From contig CAVSJF010000017.1 in assembly GCA_963728155.1 (NCBI GenBank), positions 71,438 to 135,437 on the forward strand: a stretch of DNA of 64,000 nucleotides, read 5' to 3'. The position numbers and the translations under genes are program-made. Below, one piece after another: positions 35,664 through 45,325 of this stretch (the first letter of the stretch is position 1; each line of letters begins with the position of its first letter). This stretch comes from JACVRW01 sp963728155 (GTDB lineage Bacteria; Actinomycetota; Thermoleophilia; Solirubrobacterales; Thermoleophilaceae). The notes under the pieces are model-generated. The model did not search any database. It was not told the DNA's origin and saw only the letters and a list, made by a program, of their open reading frames with translations.

Positions 35664-35736
35664 TGGGCCGTACTGGGCTCGAACCAGTGACCTCCGGCTT
35701 GTCGAGCCGGCGCTCTCCCAGCTGAGCTAACGGCCC
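35664..35736 (-). tRNA. tRNA-Val (anticodon GAC)
   Basis: A 73-base cloverleaf: acceptor GGGCCGT/ACGGCCC, D-stem GCTC/GAGC, anticodon stem CCGGC/GCCGG with loop TCGACAA, and T-arm ACTGG-TTCGAGC-CCAGT. The anticodon is GAC. Unusually, position 33, nearly always U in elongator tRNAs, is C here. Confidence 0.9.
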
Positions 35737-35742
35737 GTGCAG

Positions 35743-36741
35743 CTAGGCGTTTTGGAGCGTAGCATCGGCGCGCTCGCCGGCCGGGGGCCCGTCGGGCGGC
35801 AGCTTGCCGTGCGCGCGCATGGTGATCTCGAAGGTCTCGCGGGTGCTGTGGCGGGGCGTCCAGCCGGTCTCTCGCTTGAGCTTCTCGTTCGACACGATCC
35901 ACGGGTAGAGCGCGAAGTCGACCGAGCCGGGAGGCGCCTCGGAGAGCCGTACGTTCCACAACGTCCGAGCCAGGCCGCGGTAGGCGCGCTCAGGCATGCG
36001 CCTGATCGGCGATCCGATCATCTCCGCGCACTCGCGTGAGGTCATCAGCCCGTCGCCGGCCACGTTGAACGCGCCGGCGTGCCCGCCCACGAGCAGCGCC
36101 GTGATGGCCTCCACCACGTCGTCCTCGTGGACGAACTGGATGTGGTTGTCGATCGTGCCGGGATCGGCGGCGAACGGCTGCTTGGTCCACAATCGCACCA
36201 GGTAGTTGTCCACATTGGGACCGAAGACGATGCAGGGCCGCACGATTGTCATGGTGCGCTCGGGGTACTTCGCCGCCCACAGCTGACACACGCGGTCGGA
36301 CTCCGTCTTGTCGCGCGCGTAGGAGAACGCCGAGACCCCGCGCACCGGGTCCTCCTCGGTCAGAGGCACCGGGTTGTCGGGAAATGCCCCGTACGCCACC
36401 CCCGAGGATGTGACCAGCACCTGCTGCGTTCCCGCGGCGGCCGCGGCCTCGAGCACGTTGTGGGTGCCGTTCACGTCGACGTCGTACATCAGCGCCTCGT
36501 CGTGCGAGGGGTTGAGGATGAAGGCGAGATGAACGAGCGCGTCGGGCTTGGCCCGTTCGAGCGTGGCCCGCACGCCGTCGCGGTCGCGAACATCGACTCG
36601 CTCGAACTCAGTCTTGGGCACGTAGCCCTGCGGCGAGGCGACGTCGCAGACGACGATCTTCTCGGTGTCCTCGCGCCGCGAGAGGAAGTCCACGAGGCGT
36701 GAGCCGATGTAACCGGCCCCGCCGGTGATCACGTAGCGCAT
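35743..36741 (-). CDS. NAD-dependent epimerase/dehydratase (extended SDR)
   Basis: A 332-aa extended short-chain dehydrogenase. The dinucleotide motif is VITGGAGYIGSRLVDFL; the catalytic set is VTSSGVAYGAFP with Ser and FSYARDKTESDRV with Tyr-x3-Lys. The substrate half includes IRPCIVFGPN-like and IQFVHEDDVVEAITALL. It resembles nucleotide-sugar epimerases, but the substrate is not clear. It follows acsA by ten bases on the same strand and ends just before tRNA-Val. Confidence 0.87.
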   Translation of the reverse strand: MRYVITGGAGYIGSRLVDFLSRREDTEKIVVCDVASPQGYVPKTEFERVDVRDRDGVRATLERAKPDALVHLAFILNPSHDEALMYDVDVNGTHNVLEAAAAAGTQQVLVTSSGVAYGAFPDNPVPLTEEDPVRGVSAFSYARDKTESDRVCQLWAAKYPERTMTIVRPCIVFGPNVDNYLVRLWTKQPFAADPGTIDNHIQFVHEDDVVEAITALLVGGHAGAFNVAGDGLMTSRECAEMIGSPIRRMPERAYRGLARTLWNVRLSEAPPGSVDFALYPWIVSNEKLKRETGWTPRHSTRETFEITMRAHGKLPPDGPPAGERADATLQNA

Positions 36742-36751
36742 TTGGCTGAGG

Positions 36752-38740
36752 CTACTGTTCCTTCTCGGCGAACTTGCCCTCGAGGTCCTTCATCACTCCG
36801 GGCTCGCGCAGCGTCGAAACGTCGCCCGCCTCGCGGCCCTCGGCGATGTCGCGCAGCAGGCGGCGCATGATCTTGCCCGAGCGGGTCTTGGGCACATCCG
36901 CGGTCCAGATGATGCGCTTGGGCCGGGCGAACTTGCCGATGCGCGAGCGCCACCCGCTCGAGGATCTCGCCCTCGACGTCCTCACTCGCCCTCGGTCTCC
37001 TCAGCCCTCCAGGATCACGAAGGCGGCGATCGCCTGCCCGGTGTCCTCGTCCTCCTGGCCGATCACGGCGGCCTCGGCCACCTTGGGATGGGAGACGATC
37101 GCCGACTCCACCTCCGCAGTCGAGAGGCGGTGGCCGGACACGTTGACCACGTCGTCCACGCGGCCCACGATCCAGAAGTAGCCGTCCTCGTCCTTGCGAG
37201 CGGCGTCGCCTACGAAGTAGGTGGTCTCGCCGAACTTCGAGAAGTAGGTCTCCACGAAGCGGTCCTTCTCCTTGTACAGCGTGCGCAGCATCCCCGGCCA
37301 GGGACGCTTGAGAATCAGAAGGCCCTGCTCGCCGTCCTCGACCTCATTGCCCTCCTCGTCGACCACGGCCGCGTCGACTCCGGGCAGCGGCTTGGTGGCC
37401 GAGCCCGGCTTGGCCGGCGTGACGCCGGGCAGCGGCGAGATCATGATGTTGCCCGTCTCGGTCTGCCACCAGGTGTCGACGATGGGGCAGTTCTCGCCGC
37501 CGATGACCTTCCAGTACCAGAGCCAGGCCTTGGGGTTGATCGGCTCGCCGACCGTGCCCAGCAGACGCAGCGCGCCCAGGTCGTGCTTCTGCGGGTGCTC
37601 GACCCCCCATTTCATGCAGGCTCGGATGGCGGTGGGCGCGGTGTAGAAGACCGTGACCCCGTAGCGCTCGCACACGTCCCACCAGGCGTCCTTGTCGGGG
37701 TAGTCGGGGGCCCCCTCGTACATCACCGACGTGATGCCGTTCATCAGCGGCCCGTAGACGATGTACGAGTGGCCGGTGACCCAGCCCACGTCGGCCGAGC
37801 ACCAGAACACGTCGTCGTCGGGCTTGAGGTCGAACACGTACTTGGTGGTCCAGGCGACGCCGGTGAGGTAGCCGCCGGTGGTGTGCTGGATGCCCTTGGG
37901 CGCCGCCGTGGAGCCCGACGTGTAGAGCACGAACAGCGGGTGTTCGGCGTCTAGCGGCTCGGCGGGGCAGTCGTCGGACGCCGCCTCGATCGCCTCGTCG
38001 TAGAAGAGGTCGCGTTTCTCGTCCATGTCGACATCAGCCTCGGTGTTGCGCACCACGATCACGGTCTCGATCGAGGGCACGTCGCCCAGGAAGTCGTCGA
38101 CCGCGGCCTTGATGTCGGCGGCCTTGCCCTTGCGCCGGGCCTGGTCGGCCGTGATCAGGGCCTTGGCCTCCGAGAACTCCATCCGGTCCTTGACCGAGTC
38201 CGGCGAGAAGCCCCCGAACACCACGTTGTGTACCGCGCCGATGCGGGTGCAGGCCAGCATGGCCACCGCCACCTCGGGGATCATCGGGAGGAAGATCCCG
38301 ACTATGTCCCCGGCCTCGATGCCGCGATCCTTGAGCACGTTGGCCAGGCGCTTGGTCTGGTCGAGCAGCTCGGCGTAGGTCACGTCGCGCTCCTCGCCCT
38401 CCTCCCCACGCCAATGGAAGGCCACGCGGTCGCCCCGCCCCGCCTCCACGTGGCGGTCGAGGCAGTTGTGCGATGCGTTCAGCTTGCCGCCGGTGAACCA
38501 CTTGTAGAACGGCGCCTCGGACTCGTCGAGGACCTCGCCCCACTCCTCGAACCAGTCGAGCTCCTTGGCCTGCTCGGCCCACCAGCCTTCGGGGTCGTCG
38601 GCGGCCTGCTCGTGCAGCGACTCGTCGGAGACGAGGGCCTTGTCGCGAAACCCGTTCGGCGGATCGAAGGTCTCTTGGTCGAGAAGCTCGCCGATCTCCT
38701 TCTCGATCTGCTCGGACGAGGGCTTGGTGCTGGCTTCCAT
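36752..38740 (-). CDS. acsA: Acetyl-CoA synthetase (one frameshift)
   Basis: Activates acetate to acetyl-CoA through acetyl-AMP. The adenylate-forming motif is LYTSGSTAAPKGIQHTTGGY. WWQTETGNIMISPLPGVTP and YFVGDAARKDEDGYFWIVGR follow. The C-terminal domain, joined after a frameshift near 36990, reads KRIIWTADVPKTRSGKIMRR, where the Lys in SGKIMRR is the residue silenced by acetylation in other bacteria. The total of about 660 aa is standard. It lies in one run with DUF485, actP and a glutamine amidotransferase. Confidence 0.93.
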
Positions 38741-38749
38741 AACCGTTTT

Positions 38750-39485
38750 CTACCCAATGGCCTGCGAGGGCACACCGGCCACGCGCTCGAGCCAGCGGCC
38801 GAAGAGGCGGCGCGCGAGCGGAATCGTGGCGGCGGCGTGCGCTTCCACCTCATCGACCAGCCGGTCGAGAGCGCCCGGCCCGCGGATCTTCTCGAGGCTC
38901 TCGGCGTAGGCCGGCACCTCACCCCATTGCGTCGCGAGCTCGGGGGTCACCTCCAGGTGGAACTGGAGCCCGTAGGAGCGCTCGAAGCGAAAGGCCTGGC
39001 TGCGGTAGGCGGGTGAGCTGGCCAGCAGGGTCGCCCCCTCGGGCAGCTCGAAGCTGTCGCCGTGCCACTGCAGCGTGGGAAACCTGGCGGGTGCGTCGGC
39101 GAACACCGGGTCCTGCCCCGCCGCGGCGGTGAGCTCCACGGGCAGGACGCCGACCTCGGGCCCCTCCCCCGGGATAGACGCGCGCGCCGAGGGCGCCCGC
39201 GAGCACCTGCGCGCCGAGGCACACGCCCCAGACTGGGTGACCCGCCCGGGCGGCGTCGGCGACCAGCACCTTCTCCTCCGCCAGCCACGGGTACGCGTCC
39301 TCCTCGTAGGCGCCCATCGGCCCGCCCATGATCACCGTGGCCACGTAGTCGCGAGGGTCGGGGATGGCCTCGCCCTCGTCAACCTCAACACGATCGAGGT
39401 CGAGGCCGCGCGCCAGCAACTCGTCCTCGAATGCGGCCGGTGGCTCGCACGCGATGTGCTGAAGGACGAGCAGGGTCGAACTCAC
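38750..39485 (-). CDS. Class I glutamine amidotransferase (one frameshift)
   Basis: A stand-alone GATase of about 244 aa, GuaA-N-terminus-like. It has TVIMGGPMGAYEEDAYPWLA, the nucleophile Cys in HPVWGVCLGAQVLAGALGAR, and the catalytic His-Glu in YGLQFHLEVTPELATQWG. An indel near 39165 joins RVYPGGG to EVGVLPVELTAAAG. Such solitary proteins often hydrolyse glutamine or gamma-glutamyl compounds, but the substrate is unknown. The GTG at 39485 gives SSTLLVLQHIACEPP, the usual start of this group. Confidence 0.85.
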
Positions 39486-39538
39486 GCTGCGCGGACCGTA
39501 CCGGCTCGAGGCCGGCACGGTCCATCGCAGCGCTTCGT

Positions 39539-41169
39539 CTAGCTAGTGGCCGTGGCCCCCGCCGTTTCGCGCGGCTCTGACTCGCCGGGGCCGCGCTTGG
39601 TGAGCGTGGCGCCGGTGCCCTGCTCGGCACCGAGCCCCGTCTCCGAGCGAACGTGGAGCTCGGAGAAGCTGCGCTCGTTCTCCTGCGGCTTGGACAGCAC
39701 GGTGCCGAGCCAGCAGCCGATGAAGCCGAGCGGCACGCTTATGATCGCCGGGTTGGCCAGGTCGTAGAACGTGAACGCGCCACCCTCGCTGTCGGCGCCC
39801 GGCCACACCGTCGGGCTGATGATCACCAAGACGATCGAGCTGATCACGCCGACCAGCACGCCGGTGACCGCGCCGGTGGTGTTGAAGCGCCGCCAGGTGA
39901 GCGCCAGCAACAGCGCCGGGAAGTTGGCGCTGGCCGCCACCGCGAAAGCCAGGCCGACCATGAACGAGACGTTCAGGCCCGAGCCGCCGATCACGGCGAT
40001 GAGGATCGCTATCGCGCCGACCCCGACTGCAGCGATCTTCGCGACCCAGACCTCTTCCTTCTCGGAATCCTGGCCCCGGCGCACGATGTTCGACCAGATG
40101 TCGTGCGCCACAGCGCCCGAGGCCGAGATCACAAGCCCGGCCACCACCGCGAGGATGGTGGCGAAGGCCACGCCGGCGATGATCGCGAGGAACAGCTCGC
40201 CGCCGAGCTCGTCGGCCAGGTTGGGCAACGCCAGGTTGCCGCCGGTGCCGGCCGCCTCCTCACCTTCGGTGCCCAGGATCGCCCGAGCCCCGAAGCCGAG
40301 GAAGGTCGTCATCACGTAGAAGCCGCCGATCAGCACCATCGCCCACATCACCGAGGCGCGCGCCGCCTTGGCATCGGGCACGGTGAAGAAGCGCATGAGA
40401 ATGTGCGGCAGCCCCGCGGTACCGAGCACGAGGCCGAGGCCAAGCGACACGGTGTCGAGCGGGGTGGAGAGGAACAGTCCGGGCTTCAGGTAGGCGTCAC
40501 CCTCGGCTGACTGGGAGCGGGCGTCGTCGAAGATGTCGAACGGGTTGCCGACCTTGACCAGCACCCACAGCGACATGACTATCGCCGCCGTCATCAGCAG
40601 GAAGGCCTTGATGATCTGCACCCAGCTGGTGGCCAGCATGCCTCCGAGGATGATGTAGATCACCATGAACGCGCCGGTGAGGACCACGGCGAGGGGGAAG
40701 CTGATGCCCACGAGGGCCTCGATCAGCACCCCTGCGCCCACCATCTGCGCGATCAGATAGAAGGCGACCACCGAAAGCGTGCCCAGCGCAGCCGCCGCGC
40801 GGGCGGGGCGCTGGTTGAGCCGGAAGCTCAGGACGTCGGCGATCGTGTACTTGCCCGAGTTGCGCATCCGCTCGGCGAGCAGGAAGAGCACCGTGAGGAA
40901 GGCCACGAGGAATCCGACGGAATACAGGAACCCGTCGAAGCCGAACAGATAGATCAGGCCGGCGATGCCGAGGAACGAGGCGGCCGACATGTAGTCGCCC
41001 GCAATGGCGAAGCCGTTCTGCGGTCCGGTCAGGCCGCGGCCCGCGGACCAGAAGTCGGTGGCCGTCGTGACGCGCTTCGACGCGAAGTAGCTGACACCAC
41101 CATGGTCACTCCGACGACCAGCGCGAAGACGATCAGGGCGGTTTCGTTGACTGCTGCGACCCATGTCAT
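39539..41169 (-). CDS. actP: Acetate/cation symporter ActP (frameshift near N-terminus)
   Basis: A sodium:solute symporter, about 540 aa and 13 helices. ATG 41169 gives MTWVAAVNETALIVFALVVG; an indel near 41095 joins this to YFASKRVTTATDFWSAGRGL. Typical segments are TGPQNGFAIAGDYMSAASFL and LGTAGLPHILMRFFTVPDAK, the acetate-permease signature. The C-terminus is cytoplasmic (ENERSFSELHVRSETGLG). TAATG overlap with the DUF485 gene and nearby acsA support acetate uptake. Confidence 0.92.
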
Positions 41170-41618
41170 TAGCGCCGCACCTCCTCATCGTCGACGCGGT
41201 CGAAGCGGCCGCTGCCGTTGCCCTGGCCCGCCACGCCCGCTTTCAGCGCCACCTCGGCGGCGCGCTCGGCGAGGGGGTCGAACTCGCTGCTGGCCTTGCG
41301 CAGGTACCAAGCCCCCAGCACCCAGGTCATCAAGAACTGGGTCAGCGCGAGCGCGTAGCCGATCGTGAATCCGTCGAACAGGAACTCCTCACCCATGAAG
41401 TCGGGCGCATACCCGGCCAGGATGATGAAGCCGAAGTACCAGGCCAGGAAGAAGATCGTCGCCGGTAGCACGAACGCCTTCTTGCGCTTGAGTAGCTCAC
41501 GGAATTCGGACGAGCGCTCGGCAGCGACCCAGTCGATGTCGGAGTGGTGGTCCGATGCTGGCCCCACTCCGTCGCCGGAACCGCCGCCGCGCGTAGATGC
41601 GCCGGGCGCCTCTGTCAT
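41169..41618 (-). CDS. DUF485 membrane protein (YjcH-like partner of ActP)
   Basis: 149 aa. A disordered Gly/Ser-rich N-terminus is followed by EFRELLKRKKAFVLPATIFF, two membrane helices (PATIFFLAWYFGFIILAG; LFDGFTIGYALALTQFLMTW) and a cytoplasmic tail. The pattern is that of DUF485, which pairs with acetate permeases. Its stop overlaps the actP start, so co-expression is expected. Confidence 0.88.
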   Translation of the reverse strand: MTEAPGASTRGGGSGDGVGPASDHHSDIDWVAAERSSEFRELLKRKKAFVLPATIFFLAWYFGFIILAGYAPDFMGEEFLFDGFTIGYALALTQFLMTWVLGAWYLRKASSEFDPLAERAAEVALKAGVAGQGNGSGRFDRVDDEEVRR

Positions 41619-41665
41619 CGAGTCTCTCCTCCTCTTTTGAAGAAATTACCCTCGACGTGTAATTA

Positions 41666-41680
41666 CCCGCTGACTGCGGG
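41666..41680. terminator. Weak terminator-like hairpin
   Basis: CCCGC-TGACT-GCGGG followed on the plus strand by CTTTAT. It lies between the acylase stop and the DUF485 start. The short T-run is on the plus strand, opposite to both genes, so its function as an intrinsic terminator is doubtful. Confidence 0.3.
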
Positions 41681-41700
41681 CTTTATGCGAACCCGCCTTC

Positions 41701-44108
41701 TCAGGGATGCGCGAGCTCGAGCACCTGCTGGAAGGTGGGCCGGTTGGTCGCGCGCATCGTGTCGCTGATCAGGCCGGGAGCGAACGACGTGCGCGCCGCG
41801 GTGGTGCGCCATTGAGCGGGATCTGGCCCCAGTGTGGCCGCCAGCCCGTCCGCCGCCTGCGCGACGGCGGCCCACAGCGACGCGCGGCACTCGTCCAGCG
41901 AGCCGTTGCCGCAGTAGCGCAAGTTGAAGCGGCCTCGGACGGAATCGCCCAGCAGGGTGCGCAGGTCCTTGTCCACGTAGGACTCGCCCGACAGGCCGCC
42001 CAGGCCGCGCACGGTGTTCAGGTCATCCAGCAGGTCGCCGAAAACGGGCCCCATGACCGCCTCGGCCACCGGGCGCCAGGTCGCGTCCATGATCGCGGGG
42101 CCGGCCTCGTCGTAGAGGCCGTCGTTGTCGGCGTCGAGCCGCGGGGCGTCGCGCTCGACCCAGTCGTCGAGCAGGTCGACCGCCGCCTGGTCGCGCGTGC
42201 TGGGCGCCGGGCCGGTGCGCAGAACTCGGCTGACCACGGGCCACACCGGCGAGCGCACGTCCTCGGTCGCCGCTCGGTTCATGATGCCCGCCACGTCGGC
42301 AAGCCGTGGCTCAGCGGGGAAGCGGTCGAACAGCTCGACGCGCTGCACCGAGCCGTAGGGCTCGTCGTCACCGTGCATGAAGCCGGGCGCAGAGCGGTTG
42401 TTCCAGTTGAGCAGCAGGCCATCCGGACCGCTGATGTCGTGGGGATGGCGGCGTTCGCTGAGGAAGCCGCGCCACTCGTAGCCGCCGGTGCCGAGGGTGG
42501 GGAGCCGGCGATCGAGGCCCCGTGCGCGCCGGGGCAGGCGCCCGGAGGAGAAGAACGCCGTGGCCTCGCGGGAGGTATAGGCCCAGTTGAACGTGAACTC
42601 GAACTGGTTGGCGGTCCGCCAGAAACGCCGCGGCGTGGAGGCTCTGCCCTCGGTCATGTCCTTCAGCGCGGCCAGGTTCAGGCCGTCGCGCCCGAAGGTC
42701 GAGCGACGCCGCGAGAGCGCATAGGGCACGCCGTCGACGGTGGCCGTGGCAAACACGGGACCGTGCACCGACGTCGGATAGCTCAGCGGCGTGCCGTTCA
42801 GAGACCGGCGTTGAAGTTCTCGAGCGGACGGCACTCTCCGTCGAACAGGTAGTGGCGCGACGCGCGCGTCGGGGCCGAGCCGTCCGGCTCGCAGAGCCGC
42901 TCGGCGTACACGTCGCGCACGTCGTGGCCCGCCGAGGTCAGGCTCCACGCGTAGTCCTGCGGTGCGGCCGATCAGGATGTACATCGCCAGGCCGGGTACC
43001 GCGGCGCCCTGAGCCTCGATGCCGGGCCCGTGGAGGTCGATCTGCTGGACGATCTCGGGGTAGTAGTAGCCGAGCTGCGGGCCCATCACGGCCAGCGAGT
43101 TGCCACTCGCCGATCGCTCGGGCGCGACGAGGAGGAAGTTCGACGCCTGCCGGCGCGCCGGCGCGGCCGCCGCGGCGGCCGCGCGGTTGGCGCGGGTCCA
43201 GGGCTTCGATCGAGTCCGGGATCGATGCTGCACCGAGCCCCGTCACCGTGCCGCCGGTGAGCGGGCCGTAGTCGAAAGCGGCGATCGATCGTCGTCGGCG
43301 CCTCGGGATCGTCGGCCAGCATCACGTCGTCCCAGGCCTCGTAGCCGCGGACCGGCCCGAGCTGCTCGCGCAGCTTGGCGAGCAGATCGGCGTTGGCCGC
43401 CTCGCCGCCGCCCCCGGCGCCGAAGATCGAGCCGATGAACGCGGTCACGGCGAGCACGTCGTTGACCGTGGCCGGCGGCTGCGTTGACGTTGTTGGCCTG
43501 CCAGTAGGCGTTGATGCCGTCGGCGTAGGCCTGGGCGTCGGCGATGATCTCGCGTCCCTTGTCGCCGTAGGTCTCCACGAGGAGGTCCCGCTGAGCGGTC
43601 ACGAGCGCCTCGGTCTCGGCGCTCGGCACGAAGGACTGGCCGCTCGTGACCAGGCGAGAAGGCGTTGATGTACGGGCACGTCGGCCACGGCCACCCGGGC
43701 CGGCCGCGGCCGAGCTGGATCAGGAGGCCGCGGTCGCGCGCGGTCGCCCAGCCCGCGCCGAAGGCCACGTCGGCGCGCGTCTGTCCGTAGACGTGCGGCA
43801 CGCCGTACTCGTCGTAGATCAGCCGCAGCCCGGGCCGGCCGGTCTGCTCCTCGCGCACCTGGCCCGACCGGCTCGAAGTCCTCGGGCAGGAACAGGCGCT
43901 CGATGTCGCCGTCGGTGACGTTGTCCCGCAGCGGCGTGAGGGCGTCATAGAGCGGAAGCTGGTCGAGCGAGTCGTCGTTGGTCGGCAGTCCGCCGTAGTT
44001 GCCGGGCGGCAGGATGTAGCGGGCCGTGTCCCCGGGCGCGGCGGCCGCCGCGGGAGCAGCGGCGAGGAGGGCGAGGGCAACGAGCGCGAACCTGGTCAAC
44101 AAGCGCAC
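41701..44108 (-). CDS. Secreted penicillin-acylase-family amidase (many frameshifts)
   Basis: An Ntn hydrolase precursor of about 790 residues. A signal peptide (LLTRFALVALALLAAAPAAA) precedes the alpha chain, which contains LRLIYDEYGVPHVYGQTRAD and GWATARDRGLLIQLGRGRPG. The beta chain starts at the nucleophile Ser in ASNFLLVAPERSASGNSLAV. It continues SYPTSVHGPVFATATVDGVP and ends QVLELAHP. Frames switch at least at about 43870, 43690, 43640, 43485, 43290, 43220, 42970 and 42800. The substrate may be a lipid-amide, beta-lactam or acyl-homoserine lactone; sequence alone does not decide. Confidence 0.85.
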
Positions 44109-44167
44109 AGCGCGCGCACTCTTTCACATAGGGACGCGCCGACCGGTCGTCGTCGGCCGCTTCCCTC

Positions 44168-44602
44168 CTAGTCGCAGTTCAGCGGCGCAAACGCCTTCTT
44201 GTAGGACCCCGCTAGCTGCTGCAGCGCAGTGACGATCCCTGCCTTCGCATCCGAGGCCGACAGCGAGCTGCCGAGGTCGCTCGCGATCCCCTCGACCGAG
44301 CTCTCGAATTCCTTGTTGGCGGCCTCGACCTCGCTGCGCTGGTCGCTGCTGAGGTCCGACCGCGCGTCGTCCATGGCGTTCAGGTCCTTGTCGATCGCGT
44401 CCAAGTTCTCCACCACCGCATCCGCGGTGACAGTCGCCGGCGTCAGGCTCTTGAGGTCGTCGACCTGCTTGCCGATGTCGTCGCGGGCATCGCAGACGGT
44501 TTTCTGGGCCTTCTCCTCATCGGATTCGCCATCGGATTCGCCGCACGCGACGAGCGCGAGCGCGAGCATCACGACGGCCAGGGCGCGGCACGTCGTTCTC
44601 AT
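44168..44602 (-). CDS. Putative lipoprotein with coiled-coil, 144 aa
   Basis: Signal and lipobox MRTTCRALAVVMLALALVAC place the lipidated Cys at residue 20. The mature part is helical and acidic (SDEEKAQKTVCDARDDIGKQ then LDAIDKDLNAMDDARSDLSS), predicted to form an antiparallel coiled coil, with two Cys residues at the ends (TVCDA, LNCD) that could lock it. Function is unknown. Confidence 0.75.
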   Translation of the reverse strand: MRTTCRALAVVMLALALVACGESDGESDEEKAQKTVCDARDDIGKQVDDLKSLTPATVTADAVVENLDAIDKDLNAMDDARSDLSSDQRSEVEAANKEFESSVEGIASDLGSSLSASDAKAGIVTALQQLAGSYKKAFAPLNCD

Positions 44603-44686
44603 GCCGGGAACCCAACAGCGCCGGGTCCGATGCCGCATCACCCCGAACGGGTGATCCGTGACCGGGGGCGCTCGCACCTACAAAGA

Positions 44687-44757
44687 AGGCGCCGACCAGA
44701 ATCGAACTGGTGTAAACGGCTTTGCAGGCCGCTGCGTAGCCACTCCGCCACGGCGCC
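44687..44757 (-). tRNA. tRNA-Cys (anticodon GCA)
   Basis: A 71-base cloverleaf: acceptor GGCGCCG/CGGCGCC with U73 (the Cys identity base), anticodon loop CTGCAAA carrying GCA, and T-arm ACCAG-TTCGATT-CTGGT. The 3' CCA is not encoded. Confidence 0.92.
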
Positions 44758-44843
44758 GAGGCGTGGCAAGGGTAGCGTCGGACGGTTGGGGCTTCACAGC
44801 GCGCTACGGGGGGCGTACCGTTTCTTGCCGGGAGATGCAGACG

Positions 44844-45325
44844 ATGACTGAGACCAAGACGGTGTCCTTCTGGGTGCCGGGCGGAACACGGAGCCGCAGG
44901 GGTGGCTCGCCGCTCGGTGCTGTCGGTGAAGGCTGGGCTACCGGGCTCGATCCGGCACCGGCTGGCACTGTTGCTCAGCGAGCTTGTGACCAGCACGATT
45001 CAGTGCGGCGGCGCCCGCTCGCACGAGACCGTCGAGGTGCGCCTGGCTTCGTCGCCCGAGCTGGTCCGGGTGGAGGTGTTCGACCCGGGCGCCAACGGCG
45101 CGCGGGCCGCGCCACCCGGTGGAGCAGGACAACGAATACGGGCTGCTGCTACTCGACCGGCTGGCCGACGGCTGGGGCCGCGAGGATCTCGCGGACGGCG
45201 CCATCCTGGCCTGGGTCGAGGTCTCGCCCGAGCACTACGGCTGGCGTCACGGGCCGGCGACAGCCGGTCTGGCCCGGCCGCGCGGATGCAGCCGCTCGGC
45301 CGCGAACAGGCGGTGGAGGAGCTGA
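44844..45325 (+). CDS. RsbW-like ATP-binding (HATPase_c_2) protein (frameshifted)
   Basis: A small anti-sigma-kinase-like ATPase reconstructed from three frames. It begins MTETKTVSFWVPGG. The core is RHRLALLLSELVTSTIQCGG, where SELVTSTI is the N-box equivalent (usually SELVTNAI/V). The continuation VEVRLASSPELVRVEVFDPG is the G1 box region, and after a second shift near 45117 NEYGLLLLDRLADGWGRED is the G2 region. Asn is replaced by Ser/Thr in the N box, which could weaken Mg-ATP binding. It converges on and overlaps the flavoprotein gene. Confidence 0.7.

Noticed and set aside
41707..42852. 381-codon plus-strand frame
   Set aside because: Antisense to the acylase beta chain, which has clear family motifs.
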